Assembly (NCBI GenBank): GCA_902609285.1
Contig: CACLRL010000001.1
Coordinates: forward strand, 79,636 to 123,803
Direction: 5' to 3'
Source: an uncultured Candidatus Actinomarina sp.
GTDB taxonomy: Bacteria > Actinomycetota > Acidimicrobiia > Actinomarinales > Actinomarinaceae
Length of the DNA stretch: 44,168 nt
The notes under the pieces were generated by a model that ran no database searches, had not been told where the DNA came from, and saw nothing but the letters and a program-made list of their open reading frames with translations. A program made the translations under genes and the position numbers. Below are positions 26,367 to 35,644 of the stretch, piece by piece (position 1 is the stretch's first letter; the number at the start of each line of letters is the position of its first letter).

Positions 26367-27641
26367 ATGAAAAGAATAGTAATTTTAATTACATTATCAT
26401 TAGTCGTCTCAGTTTGTGGAGGAGAAGGTTCAAGTAATCAAGTAAATGAAGTAGTAGACGAACAACCTCAAGCTACTCAAGATAACTCATCAGTCAGTGA
26501 AAATGAATCAAATGATAATTCATCTAATGAAGAAACAAATGAAAAACCTCTTACAAAAGAAGAAAACATAAAATGTGATATATTCACAAACTCTAAACAG
26601 ATTGATCCGAATGATTTTTTCAGTGAACTACATGACAATTTTAGAGACTTGGAAGAAAATTCAATATACAACTATAATTTTGAAGTTAGAAATGGGCCAT
26701 TTATCCTTTGGCAATATGATGCTGCTGTTGAACTTCTAAAAGAGATAGTCCCAGAGGATAATTTTAGAACTCTAAAAGAATTTGGAAATGAAATTACTTG
26801 GGAAAAGTATCAAAACTTTACGGATGCTTTATGCGAAACCTACACAACTGGAAAAAATATTAGAAACGTAACTATTACAGGTGCCTCATTAGTTGGACAT
26901 ACAGAACTTAAAGCATTTGCAGGAAATTGGGACCGCTTTCCTTATATTGAAACCGGTCAAGAGGTTATTGCATCTCCAAGCCCAAGTGGACTTGAATATT
27001 ATACGAAATACACATCTACGTCTGGAGTAATTATAGTGGGTGGTGAAAATGTACCCGACAAAGCTATGTTGGCGGCTAGAAGGGCTCTAGAATTTCAATT
27101 ATCGGCTAGACCAGACTTTCACTCAATTCTTGAAGAAAGCAATGTAAGAGTTTCTTTATTTGGAGGAGATCCCAACGAAGACTCATGTGTTTTACCTGAG
27201 TACACAGATCATTGTGAACCAGCAGGATTTGCAATGATGAATACTGATGTTTCCTATACTGCAAACGCAAGTTGGCTTTGTTATGAAGGGAACATGGACA
27301 TGGGTGGAGACCCAGTCATTCATGAGATGGCACACACGTTAAACCATATAGTTTTTGAACAAATTGGTGAGTTATATTTTTATGAAAATATCTTTAAATT
27401 GGCAGTGGATGGTCTTGAAAGTGGAGATTGGGAAACAGGTAATTCTGCTCTTCAAGAAGGTGTTTCAAAAGATGATATGATAGGAGAATTTTTTGCAATC
27501 AGTACAGAGCGATGGTTTCAAAACGATCAACCTGATACAAAATATGGAACTAGAGAAAATATAGAAAAAAACAACCCAGCATTATATGAACTTATGTCTA
27601 TGTATTATCCAACAGAACCTTGGACATATTGTGACACTTAG
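26367..27641 (+). CDS. Lipoprotein with HExxH metalloprotease-like motif
   Basis: 424 aa. 'SLVVSVCGGEGS' lipobox, 'VIHEMAHTLNHIVFEQ', 'DDMIGEFFAISTERWF'. Confidence 0.7.
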   Translation: MKRIVILITLSLVVSVCGGEGSSNQVNEVVDEQPQATQDNSSVSENESNDNSSNEETNEKPLTKEENIKCDIFTNSKQIDPNDFFSELHDNFRDLEENSIYNYNFEVRNGPFILWQYDAAVELLKEIVPEDNFRTLKEFGNEITWEKYQNFTDALCETYTTGKNIRNVTITGASLVGHTELKAFAGNWDRFPYIETGQEVIASPSPSGLEYYTKYTSTSGVIIVGGENVPDKAMLAARRALEFQLSARPDFHSILEESNVRVSLFGGDPNEDSCVLPEYTDHCEPAGFAMMNTDVSYTANASWLCYEGNMDMGGDPVIHEMAHTLNHIVFEQIGELYFYENIFKLAVDGLESGDWETGNSALQEGVSKDDMIGEFFAISTERWFQNDQPDTKYGTRENIEKNNPALYELMSMYYPTEPWTYCDT

Positions 27642-27679
27642 AATATATTTGCTTAGAATATTTTAATTTTAATCAATTT

Positions 27680-28345
27680 GTGAAAGACATAAGCATAACT
27701 GAAAATCATCCTGTAAAAAAAAGGTTTTTATTAGGACCTTTAGGAAGGTTAATTTTAAAAGTAATTAATTGGGATATTGTTGGTGATCTTCCAGACAACA
27801 AAAAAATAATTATTGCCTCGGCGCCACACTCATCTTCTTTTGATAGTATTTACGCATTTTTTGTTTGCTTGGCATCTGATCTAAAGTTCTACTTTTTAGG
27901 GTCTATATCTATGTTTACAAGAATTGTTGTTCAAATCCCATTTAAAAAGAATCCAGATAAATTAGGAATTCCACATCCTTTTGGCCTAATACAGAAAAAA
28001 ATTATGGTAAATTTTGGTGGTATACCTGTCTGGAGAACAAAATCTACAGGAGTAACTCAACAAGTGATTGAGGAATTAAAGACAAAAGATAAATTCATTT
28101 TATATTTAACCGTTGAAGGTTTAATGCATACGAACAAAACAATTAAAAGTGGTTTTTATTATATTGGCAAAGAGTTAGATGCAATTGTTGTTCCAACAAA
28201 AATTGACTACAAAAATAGAAGATTTGAACTTATGGAAGAATATAATCTCACAGACTCGTTAGAAAATGACAAAAATGCATTGATGGAAATATATCATATG
28301 GTTGAAGGTAGAAATAAAACATTTTACAAACCAGAGAGTAACTAA
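27680..28345 (+). CDS. PlsC-like acyltransferase, divergent
   Basis: GTG start. HX4D 'SAPHSSSFDSIYAF', 'FGGIPVWRTKSTG'. Related to the 16659-17327 product. Confidence 0.7.
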   Translation: MKDISITENHPVKKRFLLGPLGRLILKVINWDIVGDLPDNKKIIIASAPHSSSFDSIYAFFVCLASDLKFYFLGSISMFTRIVVQIPFKKNPDKLGIPHPFGLIQKKIMVNFGGIPVWRTKSTGVTQQVIEELKTKDKFILYLTVEGLMHTNKTIKSGFYYIGKELDAIVVPTKIDYKNRRFELMEEYNLTDSLENDKNALMEIYHMVEGRNKTFYKPESN

Positions 28346-28346
28346 A

Positions 28347-28484
28347 TTGTTAGTCATTTTTCTAGTAATTATTGCTTCTATTTTTTTGATAGGCAATTTC
28401 CCCAATCTTTCGATTTTTATTGGTATTATTGGTGTAGTTTTAGGAGTTAATTGGTTAATAAAAAACAGCAAATATTACGAATAA
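28347..28484 (+). CDS. Putative 45-aa hydrophobic small protein
   Basis: TTG 28347: MLVIFLVIIASIFLIGNFPNLSIFIGIIGVVLGVNWLIKNSKYYE. Starts right after the acyltransferase stop. Confidence 0.4.
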   Translation: MLVIFLVIIASIFLIGNFPNLSIFIGIIGVVLGVNWLIKNSKYYE

Positions 28485-29542
28485 ATAAATTTACAATATT
28501 TCTTTTAATTTTCTCTCTTTGTGGAGGAGGGTCTGAGACTCTTGAAATCGTAGAAGAAGCTCAAGACACAACTACAACTACTCAAGCTGAGGACACAACT
28601 ACAACTACTCAAGCTGAGGACACAACTACAACTACTCAAGCTGAGGACACAAGCACATTTGGATCCTGGGCAAATGTTAAAGGTCCTCCAATGATTTACG
28701 CGGCTTCAGATGTTTCTCAATCAACTATTGATAAAACTTTAGAGTGGTACCAAATAGCTTCTTCAGCCTGGGGAGAATTTGGCCCAGCCGAAATTTGGAT
28801 TGTTGGGAACAGTAAAGATACAGTCTCAGATTTAGAAGATCGTTGGTGTGATATTAGAACAGAAAAAGATACAAAATGGAACAAAGAATGGGATTGTGCA
28901 AATGAGTATTGGTCACCATTTGCCAGGTATGTTGATGATGGAGGAGCAGCTGTTTCAACATATTATCGAGATTATATTGATTACCATTTCTTTCTTGTAA
29001 CCATGGGTCCAAAATATCCTTCACCAGACGAAGATGATTATAAAGTTGTAACTATGCATGAGTATTTTCATATCTATCAACATGCGCATATATCAGATAT
29101 TGACGATGAGGGCTCTAGTAGTGCTATACGTGATGAAAAAATGGGTGGTGTTGATAAACCATGGTTTGCAGAGGGTGGGGCAGAGTACATGGCACAACTT
29201 TTGTATTCAAGGCAACCTAATGTCAGGTCTAACTATTTAAAAGAAGTTATGGATAGAAAAGCTTACAGTATTGAAGAGTATCTTAACTATGGAAAACCTC
29301 TAAAAGACCTTACTTATAGTGACCCAGTACAAACCTACGATATAGGTACTTGGTTAGTTGCATATATAGTGGATAAAGTTGGAGAAGAAACTTTTAGGGT
29401 CAATTTTTACACAGATCTTGATAGTCTTGGATTCGAAGATTCATTTAAAAAACATTTTGGTATAGGAAGTGATCAATTGATTAGTGAATTTGACGAATGG
29501 ATTAAGCAACCTGTAGATGAATTGTTAAAAATCATACCCTAA
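28451..29542 (+). CDS. Lipoprotein with HExxH (peptidase-MA-like) motif
   Basis: 'IFSLCGGGSE' lipobox, 'VTMHEYFHIYQHAH', 'PWFAEGGAEYMAQLLY', 'YDIGTWLVAYIVDKVGEETF'. Exact start uncertain. Confidence 0.75.
   Translation: MVNKKQQILRINKFTIFLLIFSLCGGGSETLEIVEEAQDTTTTTQAEDTTTTTQAEDTTTTTQAEDTSTFGSWANVKGPPMIYAASDVSQSTIDKTLEWYQIASSAWGEFGPAEIWIVGNSKDTVSDLEDRWCDIRTEKDTKWNKEWDCANEYWSPFARYVDDGGAAVSTYYRDYIDYHFFLVTMGPKYPSPDEDDYKVVTMHEYFHIYQHAHISDIDDEGSSSAIRDEKMGGVDKPWFAEGGAEYMAQLLYSRQPNVRSNYLKEVMDRKAYSIEEYLNYGKPLKDLTYSDPVQTYDIGTWLVAYIVDKVGEETFRVNFYTDLDSLGFEDSFKKHFGIGSDQLISEFDEWIKQPVDELLKIIP
28565..28645 (+). repeat. 27-bp tandem repeat, 3 copies (DTTTTTQAE linker)
   Basis: GACACAACTACAACTACTCAAGCTGAG at 28565, 28592 and 28619. 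Confidence 0.95.
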
Positions 29543-29760
29543 CGATATTTGTCAAAAAAGCCTTTTTTATAAGCATAGAAAGCAGCTGCACTCAAAATTA
29601 TTCCAGAAAAAAATGGGGGGATTCTTACAAGAAATAAAAGAAAGGCGATACCAGCAATTGCGTAATCAACATATCTCCAAAATTTTTTAGATAATTTTGG
29701 AATAAGATTAAACGTCCTTAATACAAGAATTATCGATACAGCAACTATTAGGTAATACAT
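29539..29760 (-). CDS. Hypothetical small membrane protein (73 aa)
   Basis: Hydrophobic complete ORF filling the gap between convergent/divergent neighbours. Confidence 0.55.
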   Translation of the reverse strand: MYYLIVAVSIILVLRTFNLIPKLSKKFWRYVDYAIAGIAFLLFLVRIPPFFSGIILSAAAFYAYKKGFFDKYR

Positions 29761-29800
29761 ATTATAAATTAAAGCACTTCACGAATTACAATCAAGTTAC

Positions 29801-30646
29801 ATGAGTAAGGTTGTTGTTATAACGGGTGCAAATTCAGGGATTGGACTTGCCGCTGCAAAATTATATGAGAGTAATGGTTATTTTGTAGTTCTTGGTTGTA
29901 GAGATGAAAAAAAAGGTCTAGCAACAGAGAAAGAAATTGGAAAAAAATCAAAATTTTTAAAAATAGATATGACTGACTATGAAAGTATCAACAACTTTTA
30001 TAACAATCTAAAAGCAGAATTTGATAAAGTAGATACTTTTTATAGCAATGCAGGAATCATGTATGTTCCTTTTTCAATAACTAAAGAAGGACATGAATCA
30101 ACCCTTGGTACAAATTATTTTGGCTCTTCATATTTAACCCTTAAAATGTTAGATCTTATGAAAGATGTAGATAATTCAAGAATTATTCAAATTTCAAGCA
30201 TCGCAATGTATTTTATAAAAGAGATGAAATACAAAGGGCTAGAAGATGAAACTATATACAGTCCGTGGACTTGGTACAACTACTCAAATCTATATAGAAC
30301 AATGTTTTCATTTGAGCTTGATAGAAAAATAAATAAACTCAAAACAGACGTTGTAGTTGTACACCCTGGTGTTACTAGATCAAGACTTTACAGACGAAGT
30401 AAACCAACATTAGGTTATAGGATTATTGATAAACTTAAAACTAATGTGTCAACCGGTGTAGCTCCTGTTATCGAAGCCAGTACAACTCGTTCACTAAAAA
30501 AAGAAAGAGTTTATGCACCAAGAATAATCCATCAATATGGAAAACCTTCAACCTATAAGGCAAACAAACTTGCCTATAACCTTCAAGAGAGAGAAGCATT
30601 ATGGAACTATACTCTAGATAAAATAGGGATGAAAGACATCTTGTGA
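29801..30646 (+). CDS. Short-chain dehydrogenase/reductase
   Basis: 'VVVITGANSGIGLAAAKLYESNGYFVVLGCRDEKKG', 'FYSNAGIMYVPF'. Confidence 0.92.
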   Translation: MSKVVVITGANSGIGLAAAKLYESNGYFVVLGCRDEKKGLATEKEIGKKSKFLKIDMTDYESINNFYNNLKAEFDKVDTFYSNAGIMYVPFSITKEGHESTLGTNYFGSSYLTLKMLDLMKDVDNSRIIQISSIAMYFIKEMKYKGLEDETIYSPWTWYNYSNLYRTMFSFELDRKINKLKTDVVVVHPGVTRSRLYRRSKPTLGYRIIDKLKTNVSTGVAPVIEASTTRSLKKERVYAPRIIHQYGKPSTYKANKLAYNLQEREALWNYTLDKIGMKDIL

Positions 30647-30948
30647 TAATAATTCAAACAACAATTGGATCAGAAGAGGACGCAAGAGAGTTAACAAATT
30701 ATCTTGTCAACAAACAACTTATTGCATGTGGGACCTTTACTAAGATTCAATCCATTTACAAATGGGAAGAGGAAATCCAACAAGAATCTGAATATGAAAT
30801 TAATCTTTACTCAAAAGAGTCACTACATGATCAGTTGATTGAAACATTAAAAGAAAAGCACACTTATGAACTCCCAAAGATTACTTCGATAAAACCCACT
30901 TATACCTTGCCTGAATATGATGATTGGGTAAATAAAGAAACTATTTAA
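30643..30948 (+). CDS. cutA: Divalent cation tolerance protein CutA
   Basis: 101 aa, 'QTTIGSEEDARELTNYLVNKQLIACGTFTKIQSIYKWEEEIQQESEYEI...YELPKITSI'. Confidence 0.9.
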   Translation: MIIIQTTIGSEEDARELTNYLVNKQLIACGTFTKIQSIYKWEEEIQQESEYEINLYSKESLHDQLIETLKEKHTYELPKITSIKPTYTLPEYDDWVNKETI

Positions 30949-31427
30949 TTATTGTCTCGAAGATATCCAAAAATACTATATTCATCGAGATTTATACTTC
31001 TCTCGTTATTTTTATCCAAAGCAGCAACTATTTGAGCTCTATGTTCTGTGGCATGAAATATCATCATAGATAATATAACTGAGACTTTTCCAGAACTTTC
31101 TCCCTTTGACGTCTCAAACGTAACCTCTTCATCTTCTCTATAAACTTGTTCAATTAAACTTTTATCAATTTTTTCAAGTTCTGACATTAGGTCATCAATT
31201 AAGTTAGGATTATCTAAGTCAAATTCAAATTTTGAAAATGGTTTACCCATGAGTCTCTGACTATAAAGATAAGAAGCAGCAACTATATGGACCATTATTG
31301 TTTTAACTGTCCATTCTTTATCAATAACGAAATAGTCAAGGACTCCAGAGTCAAGGTTTTTTACTTCTTTGTAAATTTCTTGATTTGCCCATGCCATGTG
31401 TTTTGCTAAAAGTTCAAGAGATATCAT
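30945..31427 (-). CDS. DinB-family protein
   Basis: 160 aa, 'LLAKHMAWANQEIYKEV', 'EWTVKTIMVHIVAASYLYSQRL', 'MMIFHATEHRAQIVAAL'. Confidence 0.8.
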   Translation of the reverse strand: MISLELLAKHMAWANQEIYKEVKNLDSGVLDYFVIDKEWTVKTIMVHIVAASYLYSQRLMGKPFSKFEFDLDNPNLIDDLMSELEKIDKSLIEQVYREDEEVTFETSKGESSGKVSVILSMMIFHATEHRAQIVAALDKNNERSINLDEYSIFGYLRDNN

Positions 31428-31723
31428 TCTTCTGACTCAAGTCTATTTAGTCTTGTCTGAATATCATCTATTTTTTTGGAAAGTTCTTGAATGTCATCAA
31501 CATTTTTTGCAGACCTTAAATATCGATCATTTTGCCACTTTAAACCCCATTTAGTTAGACCGATACTAAAAGCACCAAGTGGGACTACAACAAACAGGCC
31601 AGAAAGTTCACGACTAAACGCTACACCTAAAAACATAAATCCAAAAAGTAAATACATAAATGTCATGACTACTCTTTCTAACGTTCTAGTAACTTTTTCT
31701 TCTTTTGTTTGTTCAGAACTCAT
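31424..31723 (-). CDS. Hypothetical membrane/coiled-coil protein
   Basis: 99 aa, TM segments followed by a predicted amphipathic C-terminal helix. Confidence 0.6.
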   Translation of the reverse strand: MSSEQTKEEKVTRTLERVVMTFMYLLFGFMFLGVAFSRELSGLFVVVPLGAFSIGLTKWGLKWQNDRYLRSAKNVDDIQELSKKIDDIQTRLNRLESEE

Positions 31724-31756
31724 ACTTAAAGAATACTCATGATTTAATATAGAATC

Positions 31757-32161
31757 ATGAAAATTATTGTCTTGTGTACAGGGAATTCATGTAGGTCTCA
31801 AATTGCTGAAGGATTGCTCAAATCAAAATTTCCAGCTTATGAGATACACTCTGCAGGAACAAAACCAGAAATCAATGTAAATCCTTATGCAATAAAAGCA
31901 ATGAAAGAAATAAATATTGATATATCAGACAATTATCCAAAATTAGTAGATGACTTTGTTGATCAAGATTTTGATTATGTTTTAACAGTTTGTGATTCTG
32001 CAAATGAAATTTGTCCAACATTCCATAATGTAAAAAATAAAATACATAACTCTTTTGAAGATCCGAGCAAAGAATCATATGAATCAGAGACACACGCCAT
32101 GGATATCTACAATCAAACGGTTAAAGATATAAGTACTTGGATTGATCAATTAGATTTTTAA
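31757..32161 (+). CDS. arsC: Arsenate reductase / low-MW protein tyrosine phosphatase family
   Basis: 'MKIIVLCTGNSCRSQIAEGLLK', 'IHSAGTKPE.NVNPYAIKAMKEI.IDISDNYPK', 'VLTVCDSANEICP'. Confidence 0.88.
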   Translation: MKIIVLCTGNSCRSQIAEGLLKSKFPAYEIHSAGTKPEINVNPYAIKAMKEINIDISDNYPKLVDDFVDQDFDYVLTVCDSANEICPTFHNVKNKIHNSFEDPSKESYESETHAMDIYNQTVKDISTWIDQLDF

Positions 32162-33129
32162 GTCAAATATTTTTCAGTTCTGTAAAGTTTGAAAAATGAA
32201 AACGTAGCAGCTGAACATAATAAATGCCATATCATATGAGCTTGCAACCATGAGTCGGGGTTACACCAGGGATGATCTGGAACTCCTGTTTCCCAAATAA
32301 GCAACGCACCAAAGAATGAGAGAAATCCTAAGAAAAACCAAGGAGAGTACTTTATCTCTGAGGGCTTTTTTAAGTTTGGAATTAATGCAGGAGAAAAGTA
32401 TAGAAGCATCTCCCAATTATTTTGGAAGTCTTGAAAAGAATCTAATACAGGACTGCCAAATAGTTGTTGAATAATTAATACAGAAATACCTGAACTGATT
32501 CTTCCATATATGTTTGGAAATTTTACAACAATCTCTGTGGCAATCCAGAGGCCAATGCTCAATTCAAACAAACTAATTCCAACACCAAACCCTCCGCCTA
32601 AAAACCATGAGTCAAGGGCATATAACGTTACTAGTAAGAAATAAATGGTCAAATATGTTCTTGTTGAAAAACCAATTAGTTTTTTTAAGTTGTAAATCCA
32701 TAGAATAATTATGTACATTATCATTGATAAATTATCGAGCCATGCACCAAATTCAGTATTGGTACCATGCATTGCCATCGAACCAGGACCTAGAAAAGTT
32801 GAAGCTGCAGCATATATCATTGCAATACTTGGAGACCCAAACATTGAAATTCCCTTATCAGAAGTTGCATCTTGCGATAACTTATAAAACATATATAAAC
32901 CGACAAAAATAAAACCAAGATTTCCTAATGTGTTTGAAGGTTCTCTTAGTAGACCATCACTAACTCGCTCACACCATCTTGAAATTTCACCAATCGCATT
33001 TTCATTTGTAGCTCTTGATCCCCATCCATCTAATCCGAATAAAATATAAATTATAAAAAATATAAATATTGAAAAGGAAGCTATTTTGAAAGGCAAAAAG
33101 TTTTTTTGTTTATTTCTTTGTTTCATCAA
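32158..33129 (-). CDS. Polytopic membrane protein, candidate CREST-superfamily (ceramidase-like) hydrolase
   Basis: 323 aa. 'WCERVSDGLLREPSNTLGNLGFI', 'MHGTNTEFGAWLDNLSM', 'QAHMIWHLLCSAATF' (HxxxH). Confidence 0.6.
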   Translation of the reverse strand: MMKQRNKQKNFLPFKIASFSIFIFFIIYILFGLDGWGSRATNENAIGEISRWCERVSDGLLREPSNTLGNLGFIFVGLYMFYKLSQDATSDKGISMFGSPSIAMIYAAASTFLGPGSMAMHGTNTEFGAWLDNLSMIMYIIILWIYNLKKLIGFSTRTYLTIYFLLVTLYALDSWFLGGGFGVGISLFELSIGLWIATEIVVKFPNIYGRISSGISVLIIQQLFGSPVLDSFQDFQNNWEMLLYFSPALIPNLKKPSEIKYSPWFFLGFLSFFGALLIWETGVPDHPWCNPDSWLQAHMIWHLLCSAATFSFFKLYRTEKYLT

Positions 33130-34297
33130 GCGATTTTATAGCAGCATTGAGTGATTTATCCATATCACTAATCAGGTCTTCAATATTTTCTAGTCCAACT
33201 GAAATTCTTAGAAGTTCTTTTGGAGCTGCAGCGTCTGTTTCGGATGCACCATCATGAGTCATTAATGCTGGGAGCTCAATCAGAGTTTCAACTCCGCCTA
33301 AACTAACAGCTAATTTATAAAGGTCTAGAGATTCAAAAAGCTTTTGATTATCTATGTGATCTTCAGTACAGAAACTTAACATGCCACCAAAATAATCCAT
33401 TTGTTTAATAGCTATTTCATGATTTTGGAAATCAGTTAATCCTGGATAATTTACTTTTTTAATATGGTCAGATTTAGATAAGTATTCAGCTAGCTGATGT
33501 GCATTTTTTGAGTGCATTTGCATACGAGGTCCTAGAGTATAAAGACCTCTTTGAGCAAGATATGCGTCGAAAGGTGCCATTATTCCACCACTAGCTTTTT
33601 GTACAAAATGGAGATACTCATGAACTTCAGGTTTGTTGGTTATTACAACTCCACCAAGAGTGTCGCTATGTCCACCAATATATTTTGTTGTGGAATGCAT
33701 TATTATATCAACACCATGCTCAAAAGGCCTTGTAATAAATGGTGTTGAAAATGTGCTGTCGGCAACAAGTAAAGATCTTTTGTTATGTACTATTTCTGCA
33801 ATTAATGAAAAATCATAAAGATTTATATTTGGATTAGAGGGGGACTCTATCCAAACTAACTTAGTTTTGTCATTTATAAGAGTATTTAATTTATCAGTAT
33901 CATAAAAATCACAAAAATAAACTTCTATTCCACGCTTTGGTGCAATTTCAGAAAAAAATCTAGTTGTTCCACCATAAACTTCTTTGGTAATAATAATATT
34001 TTCACCGGGCTTAATTAACTCAGCAATCATAGTTACAGCCGCCATTCCTGAGGCCATAGCAAATGCATGTAATTTTTCAAAATCTTCAATACCCTCTAAG
34101 GACGCCATTGTTCTTTCAAATATTTCTCTCGTTGGATTGTTGATTCTTCCATAAGAATATTCAGATTCCCCTGGTTCACTATGCTTGTAGGTAGTAGACA
34201 TATGAATTGGAGGCATGACATCTCCAGTCGGGAGCTCAAATTTTTTTTGAGTGTGTATAGCTCTTGTATTCATGCCATATTTTTTTGATTCAGCCAT
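33110..34297 (-). CDS. Cys/Met metabolism PLP-dependent enzyme (cystathionine gamma-synthase/lyase or methionine gamma-lyase type)
   Basis: 'YSYGRINNPTREIFERTMASLEG', 'HAFAMASGMAAVT', 'DIIMHSTTKYIGGHSDTLGGV'. Confidence 0.93.
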   Translation of the reverse strand: MAESKKYGMNTRAIHTQKKFELPTGDVMPPIHMSTTYKHSEPGESEYSYGRINNPTREIFERTMASLEGIEDFEKLHAFAMASGMAAVTMIAELIKPGENIIITKEVYGGTTRFFSEIAPKRGIEVYFCDFYDTDKLNTLINDKTKLVWIESPSNPNINLYDFSLIAEIVHNKRSLLVADSTFSTPFITRPFEHGVDIIMHSTTKYIGGHSDTLGGVVITNKPEVHEYLHFVQKASGGIMAPFDAYLAQRGLYTLGPRMQMHSKNAHQLAEYLSKSDHIKKVNYPGLTDFQNHEIAIKQMDYFGGMLSFCTEDHIDNQKLFESLDLYKLAVSLGGVETLIELPALMTHDGASETDAAAPKELLRISVGLENIEDLISDMDKSLNAAIKSLDETKK

Positions 34298-34348
34298 GTT
34301 TAAATTTTAGATATGATTTATGCTCTATGCACCAACAATTATTTCTTT

Positions 34349-35554
34349 TTAACTAATAGAGATACTAATTTCTTTAAAACCTCTAATACCAAACGCCCCA
34401 GTTCTTTTGGGATCTTCATTCAAACTAATATTATTTTGAAATAAATTTTTAAATGATACTTCTAGTTCCAATCTTGCTAAATGAGCACCTAAGCAGTAAT
34501 GTACTCCTCCACCAAAACTTGTATGGTTCAAATTACTTCTTTGAAAATTTATTTTTTCAGGATCCTCAAAAGCTTCTTCATCTCTATTTGCTGACCCTAA
34601 AAGAATCGCAATTTTTGAATATTTAGGTAATTTTATTCCAGAGATCTCTGTTTCTTCCAATACCCATCTTTGAAAAAATTGTAAAGGACTGTCCCAGCGT
34701 ATCAGTTCTTCAATAATATTTTTAATATCGTGGTCCCTGTCTAAATTCTTAGTAGGAATATTATTTTGTAATAAGGCAACTATGGAATTACCAATTGTAT
34801 TAACAGTTGCTTCGTGGCCAGCATTTAAAAGTAAGATCACTGTACAAATTATCTGGTCTTTAGTTAGTTTTTGATCATTTTCTGAAACTTGGGATAATCT
34901 TGAGATCATGTCATTTTGAGGATTTTTGTTTTTCTCATCAATTAAATTGTTCATATAAACATAGAATTCTTTGGCAGCTGCTTCTGCCTCTGATGCACTT
35001 TCATCAGAAACTTTTAGGTCATACATTTTTACTATGGCGTGTGACCAGTAAAGAAACTTATCATAATCTACTTGAGGCACACCTAAAAGCTCTCCAATTA
35101 CAGCTATTGAATATGGTTGCGCATAATCAGCCAAGAGATCAAACTTATCGTTATTAACACCATTAAGAAGCTCACTTGACTTTTCTTCCATGAATGGTTT
35201 TAGCTCTTGTACTTGCCTATTTAAAAAAGCTTTAGCAACTAAACCTCTCAGTTCATCGTGAATATTTCCCTCAAGATTTAATAAATTAAATTCTTCAGTC
35301 TTCCAAAAATAATCATAATTTTTCGGATTAATTAATGATTCCTTTGATTTCTTAACATAGCCTGTTGGTTCAGAAGAAGAAAAATTTTTACTTTTTTGTA
35401 TATCTTTTACGTTTTCAAAATGTGTTACTAAATTTAATCCCGATAATTTGTCATAATGAATTGGCGATTCATCTCGCAAGTCTTTCAAATAAGGGTAAGG
35501 ATCTTTTATAAACTCTATATCTTCATTTGGAAACGTAATTTCTGGAATACCCAT
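34349..35554 (-). CDS. Cytochrome P450
   Basis: 'LLLNAGHEATVNTIGNS', 'EELIRWDSPLQFFQRWV', 'TSFGGGVHYCLGAHLARLE'. Confidence 0.96.
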   Translation of the reverse strand: MGIPEITFPNEDIEFIKDPYPYLKDLRDESPIHYDKLSGLNLVTHFENVKDIQKSKNFSSSEPTGYVKKSKESLINPKNYDYFWKTEEFNLLNLEGNIHDELRGLVAKAFLNRQVQELKPFMEEKSSELLNGVNNDKFDLLADYAQPYSIAVIGELLGVPQVDYDKFLYWSHAIVKMYDLKVSDESASEAEAAAKEFYVYMNNLIDEKNKNPQNDMISRLSQVSENDQKLTKDQIICTVILLLNAGHEATVNTIGNSIVALLQNNIPTKNLDRDHDIKNIIEELIRWDSPLQFFQRWVLEETEISGIKLPKYSKIAILLGSANRDEEAFEDPEKINFQRSNLNHTSFGGGVHYCLGAHLARLELEVSFKNLFQNNISLNEDPKRTGAFGIRGFKEISISIS

Positions 35555-35644
35555 AACAACAAAGTATCAGTTTTAGCGAATTTTTCTAGAGATTTATAAA
35601 AAATATTTAGTGACCATCTCCAAATACATTGATAACATAAAATC

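Noticed and set aside
28564-28647. Possible CRISPR array from short direct repeats
   Set aside because: The repeats are contiguous 27-bp tandem copies in frame with a coding sequence, with no spacers and no cas genes.
33551-33818. Plus-strand ORFs antisense to the PLP enzyme
   Set aside because: Fully antisense to a highly conserved gene; no independent evidence.
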